From the NCBI GenBank assembly GCA_017643395.1, contig JAEPNP010000001.1, positions 1,611,001-1,675,000 of the forward strand: a DNA stretch of 64,000 nt, written 5' to 3'. The translations under genes and the position numbers were made by a program. This DNA comes from Rhodothermales bacterium. GTDB taxonomy: Bacteria; Bacteroidota; Rhodothermia; Rhodothermales; UBA10348. Each line of letters starts with the position of its first letter. Position 1 is the first letter of the stretch. Under the pieces are notes generated by a model. The model searched no databases. It was not told the origin of the DNA and saw only the letters and a list, made by a program, of their open reading frames with translations. Positions 1-8,364 of the stretch are shown here, piece by piece.

Positions 1-2
1 AC

Positions 3-1601
3 TCACTCGATCCCGGCACCACCTACTTCTGGCGGGTGCGGGCCGAATCTGTTGCCGGTCCCGGGCAATGGTCCACGACAGGCAGTTTCTCGACACGGCA
101 GGTCCCTCCCGGCGCGCCCTCAGGAAGGTGGCCAGTGTCCGGCACTGTGGATGTGCCCATCACTACGGAACTGCACTGGGACCCCGCCACTCGGGCCGAC
201 TCGTACGATTTCCAGCTTTCACAACACGCTTCATTCGACTCCCTGGATGCCTCCGCGTCGGTGACCACCACCAGCATGCCGCTCAGCGGCCTCGGGAAGG
301 GCATCACCTATCACTGGCGCGTCCGGGCGGTCAACACGGGTGGGACCAGTGAGTGGGTGGCCTACTGGTTTCAGACCGAGATGGAAGCGCCGCCGGCGAC
401 ACGCACGGCCTGGCCGTCGGACGGGGCCGTCGAAACGCCGCTCCGGCTCTTTCTGCGCTGGGATCCAGCCTATCAGGCGCAGACTTATCGCGTGCAGGTT
501 TCCCAGTCGGTCACCTTTGATCAGGTGTTGGTCGACTCGTCCGGCGTTGCGTCCGATTCGCTGCGAATCGGGCCGCTCAAACCCTATCGTGTGCATTTCT
601 GGCGTGTCATGGCGGCCAACCGGGGCGGGGAGAGTGCCTGGAGTCCCATCGCAAGTTTTCGCACGTCATCGAACGCGGAGCCGACCGCCGTGGACGATCT
701 GGGCCAGGTGCTGGAGGACGTGCCGGCAGAGTTCGCGGTGCTCAACAATGACACCGATCCGGAGGGCGATGCGCTCTCCATCGCGTCCCTGACCAGTCCG
801 GCGTTCGGTTCGGCGTCCATCCGGAACGATACGCGTATTCGCTACCAGCCGGCGCTGGAGTTTTCGGGCGCGGATTCGCTGCGCTACACCGTCTCGGACG
901 GGCGCGGTGGTGAGGCGAGTGCGTGGCTGCGTATCACGGTATTGCCCGTCGATGATCCGCCCCCGGCCCCGGACATTTTGCTGCCCCAGGCCGGCTCGCA
1001 TGTGTTCATCGAGGGTGACCCGAATCGCCTCCTGCGCGTCACCTGGAACGCAGTGCAGGACGTGGACAGCCCGGAGGTGCGGTACCGCTGGGAGTTCGCC
1101 GCACTGCCCGGCATGTCACCGGTACTTATTTCGCGCGATGTCGGCACCGCCACCATGATCGAGGTGCCTTTCGGCGACCTGGCAGCGGCCCTGACTGCGG
1201 GAGGGATGGCCACGGCCACCTCCGGGACCGCATTTCACCGGGTTGTCGCGACCGACGGACAGAATCTTTCGTTTGGCCTGGCAGCGGCTGTCTCTGTAAC
1301 GCGGGGTCTCATGACCGATGTCGCCTCGGTGGAGTTGCCAACCGAGTTTCGCGCCGGCGTGGCGTTTCCGAACCCGTTCGGCAGGCAGGTGACCGTGCCG
1401 CTGGCCGTCCCGTCCGCTGCTCCCGTGGATATCCGAGTATCCGATGCGCTTGGTCGCGTGGTCTGGAGCGGCGAGCGCCATCTGTCTGCGGGCCATCACC
1501 AGGTCGAGGTGCCGCTGGATACCGTTCCAAGCGGTTTCTACGTCATCGACCTGATCTGGAAGAGCGGCCGGCAGGCCGTGGCTGTCATGAAGGCGCGCTG
1601 A
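3..1601 (+). CDS. Secreted multi-domain protein with FnIII-like repeats, cadherin-like domain and T9SS sorting domain (5' partial)
   Basis: The frame is open from the first bases of the window, so the gene begins upstream. It starts inside a fibronectin-III-like repeat (TTYFWRVRAES), followed by two more repeats ending in YHWRVRA and VHFWRVMA. A cadherin-like/Big_9 module follows around 660-950 (AVDDLGQVLED, VLNNDTDPEGD, YTVSDGRGGE). The last ~80 residues begin FPNPFGRQVTVPL and end with GFYVIDLIWKSGRQAVAVM, the layout of a type IX secretion C-terminal sorting domain. The protein is therefore expected to cross the outer membrane and be anchored or released at the surface. The FnIII and cadherin-like modules suggest adhesion or matrix binding; no catalytic domain is visible in the part present. 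The product class is secure; the specific role is unknown. Confidence 0.85.
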   Translation, partial: SLDPGTTYFWRVRAESVAGPGQWSTTGSFSTRQVPPGAPSGRWPVSGTVDVPITTELHWDPATRADSYDFQLSQHASFDSLDASASVTTTSMPLSGLGKGITYHWRVRAVNTGGTSEWVAYWFQTEMEAPPATRTAWPSDGAVETPLRLFLRWDPAYQAQTYRVQVSQSVTFDQVLVDSSGVASDSLRIGPLKPYRVHFWRVMAANRGGESAWSPIASFRTSSNAEPTAVDDLGQVLEDVPAEFAVLNNDTDPEGDALSIASLTSPAFGSASIRNDTRIRYQPALEFSGADSLRYTVSDGRGGEASAWLRITVLPVDDPPPAPDILLPQAGSHVFIEGDPNRLLRVTWNAVQDVDSPEVRYRWEFAALPGMSPVLISRDVGTATMIEVPFGDLAAALTAGGMATATSGTAFHRVVATDGQNLSFGLAAAVSVTRGLMTDVASVELPTEFRAGVAFPNPFGRQVTVPLAVPSAAPVDIRVSDALGRVVWSGERHLSAGHHQVEVPLDTVPSGFYVIDLIWKSGRQAVAVMKAR

Positions 1602-1612
1602 GCCACCGCCGA

Positions 1613-1633
1613 GTCCGCGGTCTGACCGCGGAC
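1613..1633. terminator. Hairpin between convergent genes
   Basis: GTCCGCGG at 1613-1620 pairs with CCGCGGAC at 1626-1633 around a TCTGA loop; counted as DNA, the inverted repeat is 10 bp with one central base. It lies between the stop codons of two convergent secreted-protein genes. There is no clear T tract, so it may act as a bidirectional stop or stabilise RNA 3' ends. Confidence 0.5.
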
Positions 1634-1654
1634 CCGGCGATGGGGACCGTCTTA

Positions 1655-3052
1655 TTACTTGAGCAGGGTCATCGCTCGCGTCACCGAAGCGGACCCGGCC
1701 GTGAGGCGATACAAATAGACGCCTCCCGGCAGCCCGTCAGCCAGCCAGGTGACTTCATGGTCTCCTGCGGCAAACGGCCCGGATGCAAGCGTTGCAACCC
1801 GGCGTCCGAGCGCATCAAATACCTCCAACTCTACCGTTGCAGGGGCGGGGAGGCTCCACGCGATCAAGGTCTGCGGGTTGAATGGGTTGGGGTAGTTCTG
1901 GTCCAGTTGAAACGCCACGGGGGTGGCGGGATCGTCGACGCTCGTGGCCAGGCCCAGCCAGTTGAATCGCACGATCTCCAGTTCATAGACACCGACCGGC
2001 GTGTCAACCGACAGTGTGGCGGATGTGATTTTGCCGATGTCTTCCCGCGCGTCATAGGACTCGGTCAGCACCGGAAAAAATCCGCCGACTCCGTCTCCGC
2101 TTTCGAAATGCAACGCAGTAGGCAGTGAACGCGCCGAACCAAGCACGCGGTATTCCACCGTGCTGCGGCCGGTCGGAACCCAATCGCTGCCGTCATGCTC
2201 TTCCGTAACGATCACCTCTGCGGTCAGCGCGCCTGATGGGATGTCGTAGGTCCGATCGGTGGTCTGGCGCTCCTGGGGTTGCCAGGCCGAGCCATCGTGA
2301 TAATCAAACGAGTAGTCCGGCAAACGCAGGGACAGCATCAGACCGTCCAGGTCAATCATTTCGTCCTGCACAGCCAGCCAGGCAGTCTGAAGGTCCGCGA
2401 CGTTTCTGCCCGGATAGACATAGCGTTCCGTCGGAACCCAGAACCCGGGCGCCGCGGACTCCCAGGTCTCGGTGACTCCGGTGGCCGACTCCTCCAGGCG
2501 CACGCGCTCGGAATCGATCCATGAGGTGCCGTCCCAGATGCGGAAGAGCGCACCGACGGTGAGTTCGCCGCTCAGCGTGTACGTGCCCTGCTCGGCAGGT
2601 ATCCAGCTACCGTCCTGAAACATGAAGTCGGTATAGGCTGTGACGAGACCTTCGCTCAGCGCGTAGTCCGTCTTGCTGAACGGCCGCCATTGCCCATCGA
2701 TCATGACCCACTCTGCGTCCGAAAGAATGGCGCCGCTGGAAACCGCGAATTGTGAGCGCTGCTGAGGCTCCCAGGCTTCCGCGTCGGCATTCCAGGTGTC
2801 GAAGAAGCGCAGTGCAAGGTCTTCGCCGTCGTACAGGCTGCGGACCTGGGAGGCATTCTGCCACCCCTCGTCAACGCGTGCCTGACGCACAACGATATCG
2901 GGTCGATAGCGGACCGTGCTCATCTTGGAGGCGATGCGCTCGGCGCCTTTGAACAGCCTGTTCTCTGTTCGGCGAGACTGCCCATCTACCGGGATCGCCG
3001 TGAAGAGAAACACCAGCGCAACGACCACCGGCCGTAACAAGGTGTAATTCAT
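1655..3052 (-). CDS. Secreted protein with T9SS C-terminal sorting domain
   Basis: About 465 residues. The chosen ATG at 3052 gives a clean signal peptide (MNYTLLRPVVVALVFLF... ending near VDGQ); an in-frame ATG five codons upstream is possible. The middle (~60-370) is built of repeated strands of the pattern WxxxxRxxYxYxxGxL with many Trp and Tyr, probably a beta-rich repeat fold. The end carries QNYPNPFNPQTLIAWSLP, then VFDALGRRVATL and GGVYLYRLTAG, the standard type IX sorting domain of Rhodothermota and other Bacteroidota. It is convergent with the preceding surface protein. The passenger region has no recognised enzyme motif; function unknown. Confidence 0.85.
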   Translation of the reverse strand: MNYTLLRPVVVALVFLFTAIPVDGQSRRTENRLFKGAERIASKMSTVRYRPDIVVRQARVDEGWQNASQVRSLYDGEDLALRFFDTWNADAEAWEPQQRSQFAVSSGAILSDAEWVMIDGQWRPFSKTDYALSEGLVTAYTDFMFQDGSWIPAEQGTYTLSGELTVGALFRIWDGTSWIDSERVRLEESATGVTETWESAAPGFWVPTERYVYPGRNVADLQTAWLAVQDEMIDLDGLMLSLRLPDYSFDYHDGSAWQPQERQTTDRTYDIPSGALTAEVIVTEEHDGSDWVPTGRSTVEYRVLGSARSLPTALHFESGDGVGGFFPVLTESYDAREDIGKITSATLSVDTPVGVYELEIVRFNWLGLATSVDDPATPVAFQLDQNYPNPFNPQTLIAWSLPAPATVELEVFDALGRRVATLASGPFAAGDHEVTWLADGLPGGVYLYRLTAGSASVTRAMTLLK

Positions 3053-3209
3053 GTCAGGGACACGCATCGGGTGTCCCGAATGAGAGGACCTCCCAGGGGT
3101 AGCGCGTTTTGGGCCGGAGGCGGAGCCCGCACGCAGGGTGTCACCTTCCGGCGACCATGCCCTTCTACGATGATCGCAAAATCGGATTCAGCCGTCGGCG
3201 ACTATTTTT

Positions 3210-3812
3210 TCAGCTGGCGGGATTTGCGGAGACCCGGTATCCGTAGTTCCAGGACCCCCAGACATCCTTGATGCGCACCTTGCCGATGACCTCGTCCTCC
3301 CCGGCAAGAACCGTCTTTCGCAGCCCTTTCTTGGGCAGTTTCAGCGCCTCCAGTTCGTTTATGGTGATCTCCACATCCCGCGCCACGGCCGAGCGGTTGA
3401 AGAAGCGGTAGACAATGTCCCGCTCCTCGAATTCCACGGTCACACACCCGACGCTGTCGATGCAGTAGGGCTCGGGTACCGGCGCCCAGAGCAGCCGCGA
3501 TCTGCGCCGCTTGCGCGACACCTCCTGGGGAGACGATTTCGTCAGCCGAAAGGCCATCGTTGACTCGCCCGCTCGAATCAGCGTGGTGACCGGGAGGCGC
3601 TTGGTCGACCGGTAGTTGTACAGATCCGTCATTTCGATCAGCACCCAGGCGTCCCGCTCGGACCGGTTCTCGAGCATGTAGTCGATGCGGCCGCGCCGCT
3701 GCTCGCGCTCGTAAATGCATACGCCCTGCGGCCAGCAGGACTCGTTCATGCGCTGCGCCAGCGCGTCAATCGGGAGTACAAGGACAATCAGCAAAAGGGG
3801 GAGATACTTCAT
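3210..3812 (-). CDS. Exported protein with two Cys-containing modules
   Basis: About 200 residues. The ATG at 3812 is chosen because it starts a signal peptide (MKYLPLLLIVLVLPIDALAQ); the longer frame adds ten hydrophilic residues. The mature part looks like two diverged copies of one module, each opening with a Cys-x5-CV-like element (CWPQGVCIYERE, then CIDSVGCVTVEFEE) followed by charged beta strands. The same module occurs twice in the gene just upstream, whose stop codon is 13 bp before this start, so the two form an operon of paralogues. The paired cysteines could form disulfides in the periplasm. I recognise no named family; function unknown. Confidence 0.75.
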   Translation of the reverse strand: MKYLPLLLIVLVLPIDALAQRMNESCWPQGVCIYEREQRRGRIDYMLENRSERDAWVLIEMTDLYNYRSTKRLPVTTLIRAGESTMAFRLTKSSPQEVSRKRRRSRLLWAPVPEPYCIDSVGCVTVEFEERDIVYRFFNRSAVARDVEITINELEALKLPKKGLRKTVLAGEDEVIGKVRIKDVWGSWNYGYRVSANPAS

Positions 3813-3825
3813 GGACTCTCTGGGT

Positions 3826-4854
3826 TTAGTAGATCTCTCCATTGCGAAGGCCGCGCACGGAGCCGTCTCTCATGTGAAAACGTATCGGGACGGAGGCAAG
3901 GCTCAGATCCGGCTTCAGAATCTGTACCGTCAACATGACGAACTGGGGCGCATGACCCAGAATGGCGCCGGTGGAGAGGGTGCTGTCGACCGCCACATCC
4001 ACCCGGTCCAGGTAGCGATAGACGGCCTGGGAGCCGTCTTCGTGTTGCACGGTCACCGAGTACACGTCGCCGGTGTCCTGGCGCGACTGGTGCGTGCCCA
4101 GCACGATGCCACCGCGTGACGCGCGCACCCGGGCTCCGTCGGGAACGTACCAGTACACGCCGTTCCGCTCGTCCGCACGTTCACTCCGACCCTTGCGCAC
4201 GGGTCGTTCCGGAACGGCATGCGGGAGCAGGTAGGCCGCATCCAGGCTGTGCCGCTCCCCGATCGCTCCGTTGTACCAGCGGTAGGTGAAGCGGTAGTTG
4301 TGCGGCTCCATCGGCCGGGGGATGTAAGTCTCGACCAACAGCACCGTATCCGCCGGAGGCACCACCTTCCACAGGGGCAGCGCCTGGTCGGCATACAGGT
4401 TCTCGAACTGCGTCGGCCGAAACTGCAGGGAGATCACCTTGTCGGTCAGGTTCATGCCGTAGAACAGCACTTTGTCGTCCATCTTCCGGGCAAGCACGCA
4501 GGCTGTCTCGTCAGAGCATTGCATCTCGCCCAGATAGTCCGGCAGGGTGTAATACTTCAGCTCGTAGTTGACGTACTCATTCTGACGAAGCCGGCGCAAT
4601 GTCAGCGCCTTGGTGGTCGTTCCGGGCTCGTAGACGGCCGAGTAGGGCAGGTCACGGTCAGACACGAGGTTCAGGAGCCTGGGCATCAAAATGACTCGCT
4701 GGGCCTCATCCAGGCGCGACTCGACCCAGATGGTAATCTCATCCTGCCCGTCGCGCGCGAAGACGCAGACGGTATTTTCCACGCACGAGCGCTGTGCGGA
4801 GGCAATCTGGGCGCCGGCCAGCGCCAGTATGATCATGAGGGGGGCGGTGCGCAT
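3826..4854 (-). CDS. Exported Cys-module protein with degenerate M23 (LytM-like) C-terminal domain
   Basis: About 342 residues, starting at 4854 (MRTAPLMIILALAGAQIASA signal peptide, with AAGGAAAG-like purines upstream); the in-frame ATG at 4902 would add 16 polar residues. Two modules follow, opening CVENTVCVFARDG and CSDETACVLARKM, homologous to those of the next gene. The last ~115 residues resemble an M23 endopeptidase fold: GARVRASRGGIVLGTH, VTVQHEDGSQAVYRYLD, then STGAILGHA and MLTVQILKP. The catalytic HxH of the final strand is replaced by TVQ, so zinc hydrolysis is unlikely and a peptidoglycan-binding or activator role (as in EnvC/NlpD-type pseudo-LytM domains) is an inference. First gene of a two-gene operon. 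Confidence 0.75.
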   Translation of the reverse strand: MRTAPLMIILALAGAQIASAQRSCVENTVCVFARDGQDEITIWVESRLDEAQRVILMPRLLNLVSDRDLPYSAVYEPGTTTKALTLRRLRQNEYVNYELKYYTLPDYLGEMQCSDETACVLARKMDDKVLFYGMNLTDKVISLQFRPTQFENLYADQALPLWKVVPPADTVLLVETYIPRPMEPHNYRFTYRWYNGAIGERHSLDAAYLLPHAVPERPVRKGRSERADERNGVYWYVPDGARVRASRGGIVLGTHQSRQDTGDVYSVTVQHEDGSQAVYRYLDRVDVAVDSTLSTGAILGHAPQFVMLTVQILKPDLSLASVPIRFHMRDGSVRGLRNGEIY

Positions 4855-4958
4855 GATCCGGGCTTTCCTTGAACAACGGAATTCCGGCCCGAAGTCCGAC
4901 ACCTCGGGCCGCCGGCATCCTACCCGGCCCTGCCCCGGCCGTCAATGGCAGTTTAACA

Positions 4959-5348
4959 CTATTGTGAGGCTGCCCCGGCCTCCGCAATGCATTCGATTTC
5001 CACCAGAGCGTCCAGCGGGTTCTGCCGAACCGCAATGGCGGATCGCGCCGGCGTGTGGCCCGCAAAACGGCGTGCGTAGACGGCGTTCATCGCCTTGAAA
5101 TCGCCCATGTCTTTCAGGAAAACGGTGCACTTGACCACGTTTTGAAGCGTCAGGCCCAGGCCACCGAGCACAATCTCGATGTTGTCCAAAACCCGCTCGG
5201 TTTGCTCGGCGACGTCAGCCCCCACCAGCTCCATGGTGTCCGGGTCCAGCGGGGTCTGGCCCGAAAGAAAAACGAGGCCTCCGGCTGAAATGGCGTGGCA
5301 GTAGGGTCCGATGGCGGCCGGAGCACCGTCTACGTGATGAACTGTCAT
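4959..5348 (-). CDS. ridA: RidA family reactive-imine deaminase
   Basis: 129 residues, the normal length of the YjgF/YER057c/UK114 family. RidA hydrolyses reactive 2-aminoacrylate and related imines released by PLP enzymes, protecting other PLP enzymes from damage. The signature PARSAIAV carries the substrate-binding Arg (R102) and VEIECIA the Glu (E119) equivalent to R105/E120 of the E. coli protein; GPYCHAI and LSGQTPLD are also typical. The ATG overlaps the stop of a 21-codon ORF as ATGA, so translation is probably coupled to that ORF and to the GNAT gene upstream. Cytosolic trimer expected. Confidence 0.93.
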   Translation of the reverse strand: MTVHHVDGAPAAIGPYCHAISAGGLVFLSGQTPLDPDTMELVGADVAEQTERVLDNIEIVLGGLGLTLQNVVKCTVFLKDMGDFKAMNAVYARRFAGHTPARSAIAVRQNPLDALVEIECIAEAGAASQ

Positions 5349-5410
5349 TGCTGGATGAACTCGTCGGGAATGGGGTGTTCGGGGGCTCCCTGGCGCCAGA
5401 TCACGGACAT
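5345..5410 (-). CDS. Candidate 21-residue small ORF between GNAT and ridA
   Basis: ATG at 5410, TGA at 5347-5345. The product begins MSVIWRQGAPEH and ends PDEFIQQ. An AAGGGA purine run lies 8 nt before the ATG, the GNAT stop is 13 bp upstream, and the TGA overlaps the ridA ATG as ATGA. These features fit a real coupled small gene or a leader that carries ribosomes into ridA. The short length means chance cannot be excluded, and no family is recognised. Confidence 0.45.
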   Translation of the reverse strand: MSVIWRQGAPEHPIPDEFIQQ

Positions 5411-5423
5411 GATCCAGGTCCCT

Positions 5424-5930
5424 TCATGGTCGCGGGAGGATGTATCTGTGCACTGGGCCCTCGGGGCGTTCCATCACCTCATCGAACGTGAATCCCAGGC
5501 GTGACAGCACAGCGGCCGACGGATTGTTTCCGGGCGATGTGATGGCCAGCACGGCCTGACGGTTCGGTTGATCAAACGCATGCGCGAGGACCGCCCGACC
5601 CGCCTCGGTGACGTAGCCCTTTCCCCGAAAGGGAGGGTCGAGGGAAAAGCCCAGGTCCGGGTGTTCCAGGTAGTCCCGTTGGAGCAAGCCGCACATGCCC
5701 ATCGCCCGTGCATCTTTCGCCCGCTCAATCAGCATGAGCCCGAAGCCGTGCTTGGCATAGCTCGCCACAGGGCCCAGGCGGAGATAATTTTCAGCGTCCC
5801 GGAGCGAGCGCACGCCCGAATCGCGGATGTTTTCGATGAACGAGGGCTCGTTGACGTGATCCAGGATGAACGGAGCGTCGTCCAGCGTCATGCGCCTGAG
5901 AATGAGTCGCTCCGTTTCGAGTCTGGTCAA
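5424..5930 (-). CDS. GNAT family N-acetyltransferase (RimJ/RimL type)
   Basis: About 168 residues. It has the RimJ/RimL/YdaF layout: LETERLILRRMTLDDA at the start, an acceptor region, then the acetyl-CoA loop in DLGFSLDPPFRGKGYVTEA and the late AITSPGNNPSAAVLSRLGF motif. Such enzymes transfer acetyl groups to protein N-termini, amino acids or small amines; the substrate cannot be told here. The start is placed at a TTG at 5930 because the conserved N-terminus begins just there and TTGA overlaps the TGA of the preceding DUF5916 gene; the longer open frame upstream is only the shadow of that gene. Downstream lie the 21-codon ORF and ridA. Confidence 0.85.
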   Translation of the reverse strand: MTRLETERLILRRMTLDDAPFILDHVNEPSFIENIRDSGVRSLRDAENYLRLGPVASYAKHGFGLMLIERAKDARAMGMCGLLQRDYLEHPDLGFSLDPPFRGKGYVTEAGRAVLAHAFDQPNRQAVLAITSPGNNPSAAVLSRLGFTFDEVMERPEGPVHRYILPRP

Positions 5931-8125
5931 AGCAGGATCAGGTACGTCAGTTTGGCGACCGCTACGCGGTCCGTCAGCAGGAGATTGGCGCGCGGATCGA
6001 ACAACACTTCGTCGTCGCCGGCAAAATGGTAGGCCGTATTGAAGACGAAAAACAGGTCGCTGCCCGGTGTGTGAATCCAATCCACCCGAATGTTGGCCTG
6101 CAGGTCCCGCGAGAAGTTGTCGTACTGGATGAGTGCCTTGGCGAACAGATTGCGACTCGCTGCCGCGAGAATCGAACTGGAGATCACGGTGGCATCAAAG
6201 CGACCGTTGTCGATGGGCAGGTCGATGACGGAGTGCCGAATGCCCCCCTCGATAGTCAGGTATTGGGAGTGCCTGAATCCGGCGTCAGCCGTGAAGTTTG
6301 TACGGGTCCCATCGAAGAAGCCACTGGTGGACACCGACCCGCCCGCGAAGAACCGGCGGCTTTGATCGCTTCCGGCGGAGATGCTGTATTCGCCGTAGGT
6401 GTAGTCGCCCGGCAGGATCTCGGCATCCGGTCGGATAAAGAAGCTGTCTGTGAGGCGCTCGAACACACGCTCGTATTCGACCTCCACCCGGTCTCTGCGG
6501 TGGCCCTCCACGCGTCCCTGGATGCCGAACTCCGTAGTCTGCTTTTCTCCGTCCTGGCCTTCGATGTACTGGTACTCGGCTTCGAAATCGAACCGCCGAA
6601 TGAAGGGCAGTGACTCGAAAGAAACCACGGGCTGGTAGTTGCCGCGCACGTAGTACTCCCGGAGGTCCCTGCGCCTGACAAAACCCAGAGCCGGGCGATA
6701 ATTCTCGCCGACCGTGGTAAATCGTGCGTTGCCTCCGTACGTGTCGTTGCCCACCCGGAGTGCCACGTGGCCTGCCCAGTCCTCCTGGGAGGGGTCCGAG
6801 TCCTGCACGGTGGCAAGCCAGCCTGTCAGACTGCTGGCGCCCCAGAAGCGACGCTGGGCGTCGATGCCGAGGGCGCGGTTGAACGTGCCGTCCGCCCGTT
6901 CGAGGTTGGTTACGATACCGCCGGCGGTGGCCCGCGATCCGAGCGAGGTGCGTGCGCGGACGACGGTGTTGTTGGCCGAAGCCGAGCCGAACAGGTCGCC
7001 CATGTCCTCCCCGGTTTCGATGTTGAGCATGCCGACCGAGAAGCGTCCGATTTGTCCGGTCAGCCGGGCGCCGGTGAGGATCTGGTCGGACAGCCCGATC
7101 CGACGCGAAAAGAAGGTCTGTGTGGACCGCGGATTGCCGTGCTGGAACAGGCCGGACCGCTCCAGGAAGAACTCGCGCTTCTCGGGGAAGAAGAGACTGA
7201 ACCGGCTTAGATCCAGCTGCACGTTGTCCGCCTCCACCTGCGCGAAGTCCGTGTTGACCGTCAGATCCAGCGTCAGGTCACTGCGAATGCCATACTTGAG
7301 ATCCACTCCGAAGTCCCTAGTGAAATCGCTCTCTGTGGCCTCGAAGGCCAGGTCGGGGCGATTGGTCTGGGCACCCGTGATCACGTAGGGTTTGATCTCG
7401 ATGTTCTTGCCCCGGCGCACATCGCGTATCCCAGTCAACGTGCCGTATTGCGACACGGCCGACAGCACACTGAAGCTGTTGCCGAACTCCAGGCCGATGG
7501 CGGGCCAGAGGCTGCGTTCATTCTTCCGGTTCACCATGCGGCTGAGCATCAGGCCGAACTCAACCTCGTCGCCTTTGGGGAAACGCAGTTGCCGGAATGG
7601 AATGGAGACTTCCATGGACCAGCCCTCGTCGTCGATGACCGTCTCGCTACGGAACACGGCGTCCCACGAAAAGCTGTCCAGGGTGAGGCCCTCGTCGGTG
7701 ATGGTGGCGTCGTCCTGCGTGCCGAGCGCGTTCATCTCAAACAGGTAGGCATTGCGCCCGTCCTGATAGGTGTCCAGGGCGATATAGGCGTGGTCGTCCC
7801 GGTCATTGCGCCCACCGCGCTCAAGGTTCTTTGCGCGAATGAGTTCGGGTTCGGAGTCATAAAACTTGAACGCGAAGTAGAGATTGTCCCGGTCGTAGGC
7901 GATACGGACCTCTGAGCGCTCGGTCGCGGGGGAGCCGTCTTCCGGCCAGACCTGGATAAACTCCGTGATGGGCTCGATCTGCTGCCAGACCGCATCGCCC
8001 AGATTCCCGTCGATCCGGGGGGCTTCCTCCACGCGCACGGCCGTCCAGCGGTGGGTGGCATGGTTTTGGGCCAACGCCGGGGCGGCGGTCAGTACGGCGA
8101 GGAAGACCAGGAGGGCAGGGCGCAT
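5927..8125 (-). CDS. DUF5916 family protein: CBM9-like domain plus outer-membrane beta-barrel
   Basis: 732 residues from an ATG at 8125 that starts a signal peptide (MRPALLVFLAVLTAAPALAQ); the open frame runs much further upstream without protein-like sequence. Residues ~25-200 form a CBM9-type carbohydrate-binding domain (APRIDGNLGDAVWQQ, VRIAYDRDNLYFAFKFYD, GWSMEVSIPFRQLRFP). The rest is the DUF5916 barrel with VNTDFAQVEADNVQLD, FFPEKREFFLE and alternating aromatic strands to the C-terminus ending in hydrophobic LTYLILL. Members sit in the outer membrane of Bacteroidota and are usually of unknown substrate; sugar or glycan binding is inferred from the CBM. The stop overlaps the GNAT start, suggesting coupling. 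Confidence 0.9.
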   Translation of the reverse strand: MRPALLVFLAVLTAAPALAQNHATHRWTAVRVEEAPRIDGNLGDAVWQQIEPITEFIQVWPEDGSPATERSEVRIAYDRDNLYFAFKFYDSEPELIRAKNLERGGRNDRDDHAYIALDTYQDGRNAYLFEMNALGTQDDATITDEGLTLDSFSWDAVFRSETVIDDEGWSMEVSIPFRQLRFPKGDEVEFGLMLSRMVNRKNERSLWPAIGLEFGNSFSVLSAVSQYGTLTGIRDVRRGKNIEIKPYVITGAQTNRPDLAFEATESDFTRDFGVDLKYGIRSDLTLDLTVNTDFAQVEADNVQLDLSRFSLFFPEKREFFLERSGLFQHGNPRSTQTFFSRRIGLSDQILTGARLTGQIGRFSVGMLNIETGEDMGDLFGSASANNTVVRARTSLGSRATAGGIVTNLERADGTFNRALGIDAQRRFWGASSLTGWLATVQDSDPSQEDWAGHVALRVGNDTYGGNARFTTVGENYRPALGFVRRRDLREYYVRGNYQPVVSFESLPFIRRFDFEAEYQYIEGQDGEKQTTEFGIQGRVEGHRRDRVEVEYERVFERLTDSFFIRPDAEILPGDYTYGEYSISAGSDQSRRFFAGGSVSTSGFFDGTRTNFTADAGFRHSQYLTIEGGIRHSVIDLPIDNGRFDATVISSSILAAASRNLFAKALIQYDNFSRDLQANIRVDWIHTPGSDLFFVFNTAYHFAGDDEVLFDPRANLLLTDRVAVAKLTYLILL

Positions 8126-8364
8126 AATGCTCAGGGTTGCACGCGAACGATTTTTGGGGTGACGGCTGGGAAGTTGCCGTAGGAAAGCCACAGGGCGGAC
8201 TTGCCACCCGCCCGCCTGAGGCAGGTCGCACGAAGGGTCGCAATGCGCATGGGTGTCTGCGGATGTTCCGCAGCAGACGAGGCTGCCCGGGACCGGGTTG
8301 CACGCTCTCCTGGGCAGTCCTGCGTCCCGGAGGTGCCGTACGTCGCCGCTCCGATGCGGTTTGT

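Noticed and set aside
5931-6080. Longer GNAT start 50 codons upstream
   Set aside because: Those residues are Arg/Ser-rich, lie inside the end of the DUF5916 gene and precede the conserved LETERL start.
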